Assembly (NCBI RefSeq): GCF_017874315.1
Contig: NZ_JAGGLG010000022.1
Coordinates: forward strand, 1 to 64,000
Direction of reading: 5' to 3'
Origin: Symbiobacterium terraclitae
GTDB taxonomy: Bacteria > Bacillota > Sulfobacillia > Symbiobacteriales > Symbiobacteriaceae
DNA length: 64,000 bases
The position numbers and the translations under genes were made by a program. The number at the start of each line of letters is the position of its first letter. Position 1 is the first letter of the stretch. Of this stretch, positions 15,932 to 24,038 are shown one piece after another. The notes under the pieces were generated by a model, which did no database searches, was not told where the DNA came from, and worked only from the letters and a program-made list of their open reading frames with translations.

Positions 15932-17116
15932 ATGAACTGGGGACGCTCACGGCCAGCCTCGCGGCTGGTCTGGCTGATGCTGGTGGTACTGCTGCTGCAG
16001 ACGCCGGTGATTGTGGGGGCGGCGGCAGAGACGGAGTTGGAAATCGCGGAGTACCCGGCCGAGAACTACGAACCCGGCCCGGGCTGGCCGGAGGGCTGGT
16101 CGCCGCCGCCCGCTCCGCAGGGGATGTCGGAGCGGATGAAGGCCGAGGTGGAGCGGGTGCTCCGGGAGCACCCAGACAAGTACGACCGGTACGATTGGTG
16201 GGTCTGGGACCCGCTGCCCGCCTGGACGCAGGATTACCCGTGGTACTGGGAGGAGGACTGGATGGGCTGTGGGACGACGATGCACGTCTACGCCTATCCG
16301 GTACCCGACACACTGCTCATTAGCCGAGTCTTCGGCCGCACGTACGTCGTAGGACGCTTGCACCTAAAACCGTGTCGGTATGAGCCCATGCAGTTTATTA
16401 CCCAGGCCCGGGAGCTGAGTGAAGCGGAGAAGTTGGCTGAGGGGAGGGTAATCGAGTACCAATACTGGATGGACAAGTCCCACCCTGGGTTGGGGCGGGA
16501 CGACGGCAGCGAGAGCAACGGGAGCCCCGACTACATCTACGTCTACCTCAACCAGGGCGACGCGGGGAAGCGCTTTGACACGCCCGCCTATCTGGACACC
16601 ACGGTGAACCGGGTACGAGTACCAATTCGCTTCATTAGCGAGATGATGGGTGCCGCGGTTTCGTGGGACGAGGCCGGCAGGCGGGTGACCATCCACTTTC
16701 CGGCCGTCACCCGCAACGTGATGAAGGTGATCCCGGCAGCAGGGTACGACTACCCCGATCTGTTTGATCCGGAAACGGACTTCCCCAACGGGTACCGGTT
16801 CCTGCTGGAGGAGCGCACGGTGAGCACCCCGGAGCGAACGATCGTGCTGACCATTGACCAGCCGGTGGCGGTGGTGGACGGCCAGGAGGTGCCCCTGGAC
16901 GCCCCGCCTGTAATTCGGAACGACCGGACGATGGTGCCGGTCCGGTTCATTGCCGAGCAGATGGGTGCGAAGGTCTACTGGGTGGGCTCCGAGCCGATCT
17001 TCCGCCTCGACGACGGCCGGTTGTCCGGTACCTATCAGGTCCACATCTTTACACCGTTCTTCCCCCTGTATGAGTACCCCAGCTGGTACCTGGAGAACCG
17101 GGCTGTGCGGTACTAG
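15932..17116 (+). CDS. Secreted protein with two stalk-domain segments
   Basis: 394 residues. Signal peptide RLVWLMLVVLLLQTPVIVGAAA (~12-33). A Pro/Trp/Tyr-rich N-terminal segment precedes copper-amine-oxidase-N-like stretches: VNRVRVPIRFISEMMGAAVSWDEAGRRVTI (starting ~230) and the longer PVIRNDRTMVPVRFIAEQMG (starting ~330). The rest is not recognised. ATG 15932 is preceded by GGGAGAGGGG. The stop lies 17 bases before the next gene, with an AGGAGGGGG site between, so the two form an operon. Predicted extracellular, substrate unknown. Confidence 0.75.
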   Translation: MNWGRSRPASRLVWLMLVVLLLQTPVIVGAAAETELEIAEYPAENYEPGPGWPEGWSPPPAPQGMSERMKAEVERVLREHPDKYDRYDWWVWDPLPAWTQDYPWYWEEDWMGCGTTMHVYAYPVPDTLLISRVFGRTYVVGRLHLKPCRYEPMQFITQARELSEAEKLAEGRVIEYQYWMDKSHPGLGRDDGSESNGSPDYIYVYLNQGDAGKRFDTPAYLDTTVNRVRVPIRFISEMMGAAVSWDEAGRRVTIHFPAVTRNVMKVIPAAGYDYPDLFDPETDFPNGYRFLLEERTVSTPERTIVLTIDQPVAVVDGQEVPLDAPPVIRNDRTMVPVRFIAEQMGAKVYWVGSEPIFRLDDGRLSGTYQVHIFTPFFPLYEYPSWYLENRAVRY

Positions 17117-17133
17117 GAGGGGGTAAGAAGCCC

Positions 17134-19617
17134 ATGAGGTGGCGAAGGTGGGTTGTGGGCGCGGCGGTTCTGCTGACTCTGATAACGCATCCGGTGGTGG
17201 CGGCAGGCGACTGGATTACCAAGGGAGGCTCGCAACAACGGAGATCATCAGTCGTCCAGCCCGTAGGTCTGATCGAACTAACGGAGTACTGGGAGACGAA
17301 GGCGCTGGGGGAGAGCGCGGCGCAGCCAGTGATGGTCGACCGGGTAGTCTACCACCTGGCTGGTGCCTACCTTTGGAGGTTGTATTTGGATGAGTTTCGC
17401 CAACCAGTCGGAGAGGCCGAGCCCATCCGCGATACTGTAAATGGACTGAGTGTTGAAGTTAACCGGGCGCCCGGCGGCCCGGTAATAGCCCCGCAGTCCA
17501 GTCCCACTTATAGTCGTGAGACGGGCATCCTTTACTTTGGCACGGGCTACGGGTGGCTGTGGGCGCACCATATTCAGGAGGAGTGGATTCGGCCAATTCG
17601 GTTGGAGACAGGCTGTCCGATTGTGGGCTCTCCCCTGGTGATTCACGATCAGGGGCGGGACATCGTGGTGGTAGCGGACCGGCCCAACTACCCCGGGGAG
17701 GAAAACCTGCCAGAAGGTCGGCCGCTCTGCCCCCGCCGTCACGGCAAGGTCTGGGTGGTACAGGGACTAGAGCAGCGGGATGTGCTACCACGCTGGCATG
17801 TCTACGAGGCCCCTAACACGAAGCAAGATGAGAGCGGCTTCGGCGGGTTTATCACTCCGTCCGCAGTGATTGCTCCGCCCCATGGGGAGAATCCGAGCTT
17901 CGTGATCGGCACCGACGGCTTCGAGGGCGGACGGGCCATCCGCCTTGCCCTCGATCGCAACAACGACTACCGCCCATATCAGGTCTGGACGGTAGACGGC
18001 CCGGGCGGATTCGCGGGCAACTTCACGTCTGACGGCATTAACGCCTACTGGCTAGATACCCGCGGCCATCTGTGGGGAGCCGGACTGGCCCAAGGCCGGG
18101 AACCCGAAGGCTGGTCTGCGTACTCCATCGACCTCCCCGCCCTCATCGGCGCCAAGGCCGCGTTCACCAACACCGAGCCGGCGGTCGAGGTCCGCCAGAC
18201 CCCCGCAGGCCCGGAGACCCACCTCTACGTCACCCTGCGCAACTACACCGACACGGGCGCAGGGCTTCGGGACGGTCCCACCGGCAGCGACGGCGCCGTG
18301 GTGGCGCTGGGCCCCGGCGGGAGCCTGAAGTGGTTCCACAAGTTCGGTCCCCCGGACCGGCTCGGCGGGCGGAAGGCCTCCATGAACACGGCGCCGCTGG
18401 CGCTCGTGGGCCGCGGGGCGCTCCTCTTCGGCGACGTGAATGGATATTTCTACACTTACGCTTTGGACACCGGAAAACCCACGGGCGGAGACGCCCGCGG
18501 CGCCCTGATCCAGCCGGGCGGGCGGGCGCCCGCGGGCCGGCTGTTCCTCCTGAAGGAGGGCGAGGTGCCGAACACCGGCCCCTACAACTTCTCCCAGGTC
18601 TCCGGCGTCGGCGTCGACCCCGCCTTCGCCCAGGGGCTCCTCCTGGTCGGCGTCAACTTCGAGCGGGACGGGCAGCCTTCCGGCCGGCTGGTCGCGTACC
18701 GGGCCGGCGAGGCCTACGACCTGCGCTGGATCGACAAGCCGGAACCCCTCGTGCTTGCGCAGGGTGAGCCGGTGACCATTCAGCCGCGCCTGCAGCTGGA
18801 GATGACCACCCGGACCCTCGGGGCGCTGTGCCCGGGCCCGGTCAGCGTGCAGTGGTTCCTCACCGACGCCGGCGGAGGGCTGGTCCGCTCCCTGGGGGAG
18901 GTGCCGCTGCCAGGCGACCTCGCGCCGCAGCAGCCCTACCCGGTCCCGCTGACGGTGAGCCTGGCCAAGGGCGATCCAGCCGGGGGGCAGATCGTCGGCG
19001 TGATCGACCTGCCCTCGGTCTACGCCCTCAGCGCCGCCCACACGGAGAACAGCGCACTGGCGCAGGCCCGTTCCCTCGCGACGGCGCAGGGGCTTCCGGG
19101 GGAGAAGAGCTGCGCGGGGGCGGTGGCCGAGGTGGTGGAGCGGGAGGGACAGCCCGGGCCGGAGGGCAGCCTGGCCAACAACGTGCTGATCGTGCCTTAC
19201 AGCAGCAAAGAGGAAGAGCCTGAACCGCATGTCGACGACCCGGCGGTGGTTCAGCTTGCCGTCCCGGAGGAGACCGAAGCTGACCAGCCATTCCAGGTGG
19301 GCATCTACCTGGGCTACCAGAACAACCTGGGCCGTACTGAGATCCGGGTCCCGCTCCGGCTCTGGGCCCGGCCGGCGGCGGGCGGTCCGGCGCCTGCTGG
19401 AGGGTGGCAGCAGGTGACCATCGACCAGGTGCCCTGCTGCACCTTCAAGCCGGGGATCATCGCGGGGCTGAGCCCCGGGGTGTGGGAGATCATCGCCGAG
19501 ATCGACTACCCGGGCGACACCCGTCCAGAGAACAACCGGGCGGTCCGCCGGGTGGAGGTGCTCCGCCTGCAGCCGGGCGGCGGAACCGGGCCGGAGGGCG
19601 GGGCGATCACAGACTGA
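17134..19617 (+). CDS. Secreted beta-propeller-like protein
   Basis: 827 residues with signal peptide RWRRWVVGAAVLLTLITHPVVA. Residues ~30-530 contain repeated segments such as VSGVGVDPAFAQGLLLVGVNF, VVALGPGGSLKWFHKFG and LLFGDVNGYFYTYALDTGKP that read as PQQ-like quinoprotein beta-propeller blades. The C-terminal region has two beta-sandwich-like stretches, the last (GLSPGVWEIIAEIDYPGDT.PENNRAVRRV) typical of CARDB-type adhesion modules. Cotranscribed with the preceding stalk-domain gene. Base use in the first third is slightly less GC-rich than the remainder. Likely an exported surface or binding protein; no catalytic motif seen. Confidence 0.7.
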   Translation: MRWRRWVVGAAVLLTLITHPVVAAGDWITKGGSQQRRSSVVQPVGLIELTEYWETKALGESAAQPVMVDRVVYHLAGAYLWRLYLDEFRQPVGEAEPIRDTVNGLSVEVNRAPGGPVIAPQSSPTYSRETGILYFGTGYGWLWAHHIQEEWIRPIRLETGCPIVGSPLVIHDQGRDIVVVADRPNYPGEENLPEGRPLCPRRHGKVWVVQGLEQRDVLPRWHVYEAPNTKQDESGFGGFITPSAVIAPPHGENPSFVIGTDGFEGGRAIRLALDRNNDYRPYQVWTVDGPGGFAGNFTSDGINAYWLDTRGHLWGAGLAQGREPEGWSAYSIDLPALIGAKAAFTNTEPAVEVRQTPAGPETHLYVTLRNYTDTGAGLRDGPTGSDGAVVALGPGGSLKWFHKFGPPDRLGGRKASMNTAPLALVGRGALLFGDVNGYFYTYALDTGKPTGGDARGALIQPGGRAPAGRLFLLKEGEVPNTGPYNFSQVSGVGVDPAFAQGLLLVGVNFERDGQPSGRLVAYRAGEAYDLRWIDKPEPLVLAQGEPVTIQPRLQLEMTTRTLGALCPGPVSVQWFLTDAGGGLVRSLGEVPLPGDLAPQQPYPVPLTVSLAKGDPAGGQIVGVIDLPSVYALSAAHTENSALAQARSLATAQGLPGEKSCAGAVAEVVEREGQPGPEGSLANNVLIVPYSSKEEEPEPHVDDPAVVQLAVPEETEADQPFQVGIYLGYQNNLGRTEIRVPLRLWARPAAGGPAPAGGWQQVTIDQVPCCTFKPGIIAGLSPGVWEIIAEIDYPGDTRPENNRAVRRVEVLRLQPGGGTGPEGGAITD

Positions 19618-19968
19618 GGCCGCTCTGCTTGGCCAGGGCGGCACGATCTGGTACTCCAGCGGGAAGGGCGGTACGATGCCCCGCTCCACAAGCTCGGCCA
19701 TGAACGCGTAGAGGTCGGTTACCGAAGCCCAGTCAGGATCTGGCACCTGCCGCCAATAACGGGCCGCCTGCGCGTACCAGCCCACGTTGAAAGCGGCGAC
19801 CCCTGCGTAGTGGAGGCCGAAGTCCAGGGACTTCCCGGGCCAGCGGTCGTGCAGCCGGAGCACCAGCACGTGCTGCCCCAGCGTTCCGGCCACGCGCTTG
19901 ATGAAGACGGTGTACTCCACCCAAGCGGAGGGCACGGAGCCCTTGTAACACGGCGTGAGTGAAATCAC
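19618..19968 (-). pseudogene. Minus-strand gene remnant or small unknown gene
   Basis: The minus frame starting GTG 19968 (or GTG 19935, preceded by AAGGG) reads like real protein for about 115 residues (VEYTVFIKRVAG, HVLVLRLHDRWPGKSLDFGL, DLYAFMAELVERGIVPPFPL) and then turns into obvious antisense of the preceding gene, with no stop until 18052. The coding-like part stops almost exactly where the plus-strand gene ends, suggesting a gene whose 3' part was lost, or a tail-to-tail overlap. Family not recognised. Confidence 0.35.
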
Positions 19969-20003
19969 CCCCGCCCGGCGGCTCGCCGCGGCGGGGGTCT
20001 TTC
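19967..20003 (+). terminator. Long G+C hairpin, probable terminator
   Basis: Outer stem ACCCCCGCC/GGCGGGGGT (19967-19975/19990-19998) with an inner GGCG..CGCC extension, followed by CTTTC on the plus strand. It lies 350 bases after the propeller-protein stop and just upstream of the minus-strand remnant. It is nearly symmetric (TGAAA...TTTCA), so it could act in both directions. Confidence 0.6.
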
Positions 20004-20059
20004 ACCCGGTCCACTGCCCCGTCTCCTGTTCCGGCAGGCGGCTCATCCGGTGCCGACCG

Positions 20060-20192
20060 CCCCGGTCGCTGTCACACTTCCTGCTCGCTGGTGTGCTATT
20101 AGGAATGGAGGCGGTCCGGGGCACAAGGAGCATGGATGTCGCCCCGCGTCCCGGGTCGCTGACACGCTTTCTGTTGGCTGGTGTATTTCACC
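20060..20192. repeat. Imperfect direct repeat in intergenic DNA
   Basis: Two similar ~38-base stretches: one at about 20061-20098 (GGTCGCTGTCACACTTCCTG then CTCGCTGGTGT) and one at about 20153-20190 (GGTCGCTGACACGCTTTCTG then TTGGCTGGTGT). The spacing is 92 bases. No gene is seen in 20004-20280 otherwise. They could be binding sites or a small repeat family. Confidence 0.5.
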
Positions 20193-20280
20193 CTAAGGAT
20201 CGGCGGTCGCGGCCAGGGCCGGGGCCGAACTCTATCTGGGGCGCGCCGCCGGCGCCGAGACCGCCGACCCGGAGAGCAGC

Positions 20281-21663
20281 ATGAGAGGAGTGATCCGCAT
20301 GATTCTGCCCCCGTACGCCCTGCAGGCTGCCCGGCTGATCGCCTGGGCGATGGCAAGCCCCGACCCCGCCGTGGAGGAGCAGGTGACCCGCCTCCGGTCT
20401 GCCAGGCTCGGCGAGGTGGACTTCGTCTGGGCCGGGGTCCTGCAGGGCCTCAGCGCCCGCAGCCGCGCGGCCGGCGGGCCGGTGCTCACGCAGGACGAGA
20501 TCCGGGCCCTCGTGCAGTGGTTCATCGGTGGCCGCTGCCAGGGCATGGCCCACCTGGGTGCGGCGAAGCAGGCCGTCCTCGCCGAGGCTCGGCGGCTGGT
20601 GTCCCTCCGCCTGGACGAGAGCGGCCGCTACCTGTCCCGCTGGGTCCGCTGGGAGACCTTCCTCGAGTTCCGGGCCGTGGCGGTGGACGTGAACGGCCTG
20701 CCCGAACCGGCGCCCGACCAGTGGCCCGCCCCCCTGAGCCGGTTCCCGCTGGCGGCCGAGCTCGAGCGGGCCATCGCACGGGGCGGGGTCGCCTTCAAGG
20801 CGCTCAACAACCGGGGTGAGCTGGAGCTCTACTTCCTCACCGACTCCCCGGAGCAGATCCGGGACGTGGCGTGGGATTTCGGCTGCCTCCCCCAGCACGA
20901 GCCGGACGTGTTCGCGGTGGACCTGGCCGTCTACGTGAGGCCGGGTCACCCGCTCTTCTACACCTACCGGTTCGACATGGCCTCCGCCCGGGGCCGCTAC
21001 GAGGCTGCCGCCTTTTGCGAGCAGCGGGAGCTGCGGGTCTTCGCCATTACAGCGGACGGCGGGGAGGCGACGGTCGCCCTCTGCCGCCGGATCCGCCACC
21101 CGGAGAGCGCCAGGCGCACCTTCCGGAACTACTGCCGGACGGCCCTCGGGCTGCCGCAGGAACCGCCGCCGCCCGAGGAGGTGCCGGTAGAGGAGATCCT
21201 CTGCCGGGGAACCGCCTACCAGTTCGAGCCTCTTGCCGTGGAGGCGGGGGAGGGGCTGCCCCCGGAGATCCTGGACGCGCTGCAGGCCCTGGCCACGGAC
21301 CGCAGCAAGCTGATCCGGCAGGGTCCGTTCACCCTCTGGATGGTCCGGCGGCCGCTGGTGGACGGGGCCAACCGGTTCATACACGGGGTGATGCTCATCC
21401 TCACCCCGTCGTTCTGGGGGCGCACCCGCGGCCGCACGGAGCGGGATCCGCTCTACGCCCGGCTCCGGGAGCTGGACGGCTTCATCCGGGCGGAGGACAC
21501 CTTCCCCCTCTACGAGGGGGCCGTGCCGCTCTACCGCTACGTGGATGGCGGGGTTTACCAGGTTCCGCAGAGGGAGGGGCTGATCCAGGACCTCCGGGAC
21601 CTCTGGGAGGCCATGTACCAGGACGGGAGGCGGGAGAACCCGTACGGCGCGGTCCGCTTTTGA
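20281..21663 (+). CDS. Hypothetical protein, 460 aa
   Basis: Not recognised. Soluble, no signal peptide. N-terminal ~130 residues are helical (LQAARLIAWAMASPDPAVEEQVTRL...), followed by mixed alpha/beta sequence with repeated aromatic strands (FKALNNRGELELYFLTDSPE, HPLFYTYRFDMASARGRYEA, LRVFAITADGGEATVALCRR) and a C-terminal half ending ENPYGAVRF. Two starts are plausible: ATG 20281 (GGAG upstream) and ATG 20299, which has the stronger site GAGGAG seven bases before it. It stands alone between an intergenic repeat region and a convergent coiled-coil gene. Codon use is like that of the neighbours. Confidence 0.65.
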   Translation: MRGVIRMILPPYALQAARLIAWAMASPDPAVEEQVTRLRSARLGEVDFVWAGVLQGLSARSRAAGGPVLTQDEIRALVQWFIGGRCQGMAHLGAAKQAVLAEARRLVSLRLDESGRYLSRWVRWETFLEFRAVAVDVNGLPEPAPDQWPAPLSRFPLAAELERAIARGGVAFKALNNRGELELYFLTDSPEQIRDVAWDFGCLPQHEPDVFAVDLAVYVRPGHPLFYTYRFDMASARGRYEAAAFCEQRELRVFAITADGGEATVALCRRIRHPESARRTFRNYCRTALGLPQEPPPPEEVPVEEILCRGTAYQFEPLAVEAGEGLPPEILDALQALATDRSKLIRQGPFTLWMVRRPLVDGANRFIHGVMLILTPSFWGRTRGRTERDPLYARLRELDGFIRAEDTFPLYEGAVPLYRYVDGGVYQVPQREGLIQDLRDLWEAMYQDGRRENPYGAVRF

Positions 21664-21768
21664 GCTGCCAGCGATGCAGGTCAGCCCGCCCGCTACTCGG
21701 ACCCATCCACCGCGCGCTGCGGGAGCGGCTGCGCGACTGACGGGCCAGGGGTTCCCCCGGGCCGGTGG

Positions 21769-22626
21769 CTATTGGTCGGGGGCGGCGTGGCCGGTGGCCC
21801 GGGCGAGGCTGGCCAGGTCCTCCTCCAAGTCGTTCACCCGATGTGCGAGGCTCCGGTGCCGCTCGCGCAGGTCCTTGTGGTGCATGATCCAGTGCTCCAT
21901 CCGCTCGTCGAGGTGGTCCAAGCGCCTGTCCAGAGCGGCCAGGGACTCGAGAATGGCGTGACGGTCCTCGGCCCGGCTCTGGTCTAGTGCGTCGAAGCGC
22001 TGATAGATCTCATCGAACCGTCGGTCGGTGCACTCCTGGAGTTGGTCGATGCGCCTGTCCAGCGCGGCCAGGGACTCGATGATGGCGTGGCGGTTCTCCG
22101 CCCGGCTCTGGTCTAGTGCGTCGAAGCGCTGGTTTACCTGATCCAGCTGCCGGTCGATCTCGGCGAACCGCAGGTCTACCTGATCGAACCGCCGGTCGAT
22201 CTCGGCGAACCGCAGGTCTACCTGATCGAACCGCCGGTCGATCTCGGCGAACCGCTGGTCTACCTGATCGAACCGCCGGTCGATCTCGGCGAACCGCAGG
22301 TCTACCTGATCGAACTGCCGGTCGATCTCGGCGAACCGCTGGTCTACCTGATCGAACCGCCGGTCGACCTCAGCGAACCGCTGGTCTACCTGATCGAACC
22401 GCCGGTCGGTGCGCTCCTCGAGTTGATCGATTCGCCTGTCCAGCGCGGCGAACCGCTGGTCTACCTGATCGAACCGCCGGTCGACCTCGGCGAACCGTTG
22501 GTGGACTTGATCGAACTGCTGATCGATCTGCGCAAACCGCTCGTCCACCCTTTCGAAGCGGTTGTTCATCTCTGTGCGCAGCGAGCGGATTTCCTCCAGG
22601 ATCACGGCAGCCGTCTCCCCATCCAT
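21769..22626 (-). CDS. Tandem-repeat coiled-coil protein
   Basis: 285 residues built largely of a 14-residue unit 'QVDQRFAEIDRRFD', i.e. an uninterrupted heptad-like coiled coil, with degenerate units near both ends (ALDRRIDQLEERTDRR, SLAALDRRLDHLDERMEHW). The last ~30 residues (HRSLAHRVNDLEEDLASL) are non-repetitive. No membrane segment, so probably a long cytoplasmic rod or oligomerisation scaffold. ATG 22626 is chosen because GGGAGGG lies properly upstream. A near-consensus LexA/DinR box ~75 bases upstream suggests SOS control. It lies immediately downstream of the Wadjet locus terminator. Function unknown. Confidence 0.75.
   Translation of the reverse strand: MDGETAAVILEEIRSLRTEMNNRFERVDERFAQIDQQFDQVHQRFAEVDRRFDQVDQRFAALDRRIDQLEERTDRRFDQVDQRFAEVDRRFDQVDQRFAEIDRQFDQVDLRFAEIDRRFDQVDQRFAEIDRRFDQVDLRFAEIDRRFDQVDLRFAEIDRQLDQVNQRFDALDQSRAENRHAIIESLAALDRRIDQLQECTDRRFDEIYQRFDALDQSRAEDRHAILESLAALDRRLDHLDERMEHWIMHHKDLRERHRSLAHRVNDLEEDLASLARATGHAAPDQ
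22137..22504. repeat. 42-bp tandem repeat inside the coiled-coil gene
   Basis: Around eight to nine near-identical 42-base units (for example GGTCGATCTCGGCGAACCGC followed by A/T GGTCTACCTGATCGAACCGCC) encode the 14-residue coiled-coil unit. Neighbouring copies differ by only a few bases, indicating recent expansion or ongoing homogenisation. Unit length is a multiple of three, so copy-number change keeps the frame. Confidence 0.85.
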
Positions 22627-22701
22627 GAATGCGACCCTCCCCACCGATTCTGTCCTTGGGGTTCACCCACCATCGTGGAGCTTGTCTCCAGTCTACCATA
22701 C

Positions 22702-22733
22702 CGAACATTCGTTCCGTTATAGGTTCTTCGAAC
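22702..22733 (-). promoter_or_regulatory. Candidate LexA (DinR) box
   Basis: CGAACATTCGTTCC (22702-22715) matches 13 of 14 positions of the Bacillus LexA consensus CGAACRNRYGTTYC. A second inverted repeat GTTC-TTC-GAAC follows at 22723-22733. Both sit upstream of the minus-strand coiled-coil gene (start 22626), where a repressor would act on its promoter. Confidence 0.55.
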
Positions 22734-22743
22734 GTGTGTGAGC

Positions 22744-22787
22744 AAAATGCGCACCCGGCGGCCTGCCTCCGGGGCTCCGGGTGCGCA
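22744..22787 (-). terminator. Terminator of the Wadjet operon
   Basis: On the minus strand TGCGCACCCGG and CCGGGTGCGCA form a perfect 11-bp stem, followed by TTTTGC, 16 bases after the jetD stop codon. It ends jetABCD transcription before the coiled-coil gene. Confidence 0.8.
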
Positions 22788-22802
22788 ACTGGTCGCGTCC
22801 GG

Positions 22803-24038
22803 TCAGGGTCCGCCGACCATCTCCGCGGGGATCGCTTCCTGCTCCACGCGCAGCCCGTCGGCCAGCATCGCGCGGATCACCGGCCAGAACGGCGCATACG
22901 CCGGCTGATCCAGCAGCGCCGCCAAGCGGCGGCCGTACCTCTCGTCGAAGGGCATCCCGGCGCTCCTGTACTGCCGGTATGTCTCCACGTCCATCAGCAG
23001 AGGCGCAATGGGCAGGCCGGTGTGCCCCCGCAGGTGGACGAAGATGCGGAAGCCTCCCAGGTCGATGTCGCCCCAGTGGCTGAACGCCAGGGGCCGGACG
23101 GCGGAAAGCTTCTCCAGGAAACGGCGGCGCAGGGGCCCGGGGTAGCCCCCCAGATAGACGGCCACCGTGCGAGGGGGGAGGACCGAGACCAGCTGGTGGA
23201 AGGAGGTCAGGTTCTCCACCGTGATCACCCGGTCGGCCTCCACCGCCGTCACGGTGCAGCGCTTTACAAAGGGCGCCGAGAGCCCGACGTCGCTGCCCGT
23301 GGAGCCGATGTCCAGCCCCCCGATCACCAGCGGGCCGGCCACCAGCACGTGCTGCGGGTTCTCCACGATGCCCAGCTCCGCCAGAGCCTCCCGATCGTCC
23401 TCAGGCAAGGGCTCCGGGCAGAACTCCCGCAGGACCCGCAGCAGGCGACCCTGGATAGCCTCCAGCCGTTTGCTGTTGCCCAGCACCCGCTGGCTGAAGA
23501 GCCGGCGGGGCTCTTCGTCCGCGAGCCCCGCGGGGCCCAGCTTGTTCAGCACGCGGCAGAGCTCTCCCAGCAGTGGACCGTCGTCCGGGGTGAGGCGGGC
23601 CGGAAGGGGCTCACCGGCGTGCACCGCGCCTGCCACCCGGGCGGCGAAGGTGTGCCGCCAGTCGCCGCTCTCGGCCCAGCGCTCCGCCCACGCCTCCGCC
23701 ACCGCGGCGAGCTGCGCCTCGCGGGCGCGCCGCGGGGTGCGGCCGGCCCGGCGATAGGCCTCGTCCAGCCGCTCCAGGACCAGGTCCACCCGCTCGACCT
23801 CTTCCCGGCTGTAGCGCGAGAGCCGCAGCTCGATCAACCCTTCCCGGGCCAGATTCCGCACCGCCTGGTTCAGCTCCAGCCGCCGTTCGCCGCGCCGCTC
23901 ATCCCAGTAGTCGGGCAGGGTCGCGCGGTCGAACCGGAGGAAGACCGCCCGCCGGGACGCACCCGGCTCCCGGTAGTGCCGGCTCCGCTCGTACCGGTCC
24001 AGCAGGAGGTCGAGGATCATCCGCTCATCCCGGCTCAC
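22803..24038 (-). CDS. jetD: Wadjet nuclease subunit JetD (DUF3322/DUF2220, Toprim)
   Basis: 411 residues. JetD is the Toprim-fold endonuclease that cuts circular plasmid DNA extruded by the SMC-like JetABC complex. The Toprim acidic residues are visible: Glu275 in VITVENLTSF and Asp324/Asp326 in HWGDIDLGGF, with the glycine-turn VAVYLGGYPG between. The N-terminal ~200 residues are winged-helix/helical (DUF3322-like). It overlaps jetC by four bases (ATGA), so the two are translationally coupled. Last gene of the jetABCD operon. All expected catalytic residues appear present, so the system should be functional. Confidence 0.9.
   Translation of the reverse strand: MSRDERMILDLLLDRYERSRHYREPGASRRAVFLRFDRATLPDYWDERRGERRLELNQAVRNLAREGLIELRLSRYSREEVERVDLVLERLDEAYRRAGRTPRRAREAQLAAVAEAWAERWAESGDWRHTFAARVAGAVHAGEPLPARLTPDDGPLLGELCRVLNKLGPAGLADEEPRRLFSQRVLGNSKRLEAIQGRLLRVLREFCPEPLPEDDREALAELGIVENPQHVLVAGPLVIGGLDIGSTGSDVGLSAPFVKRCTVTAVEADRVITVENLTSFHQLVSVLPPRTVAVYLGGYPGPLRRRFLEKLSAVRPLAFSHWGDIDLGGFRIFVHLRGHTGLPIAPLLMDVETYRQYRSAGMPFDERYGRRLAALLDQPAYAPFWPVIRAMLADGLRVEQEAIPAEMVGGP

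Noticed and set aside
22116-22628. Plus-strand ORF with 'RRTAGLPDRTAGRS' repeats
   Set aside because: Shadow frame of the 42-bp repeats; the minus-strand coiled-coil frame has start, RBS and non-repetitive ends.
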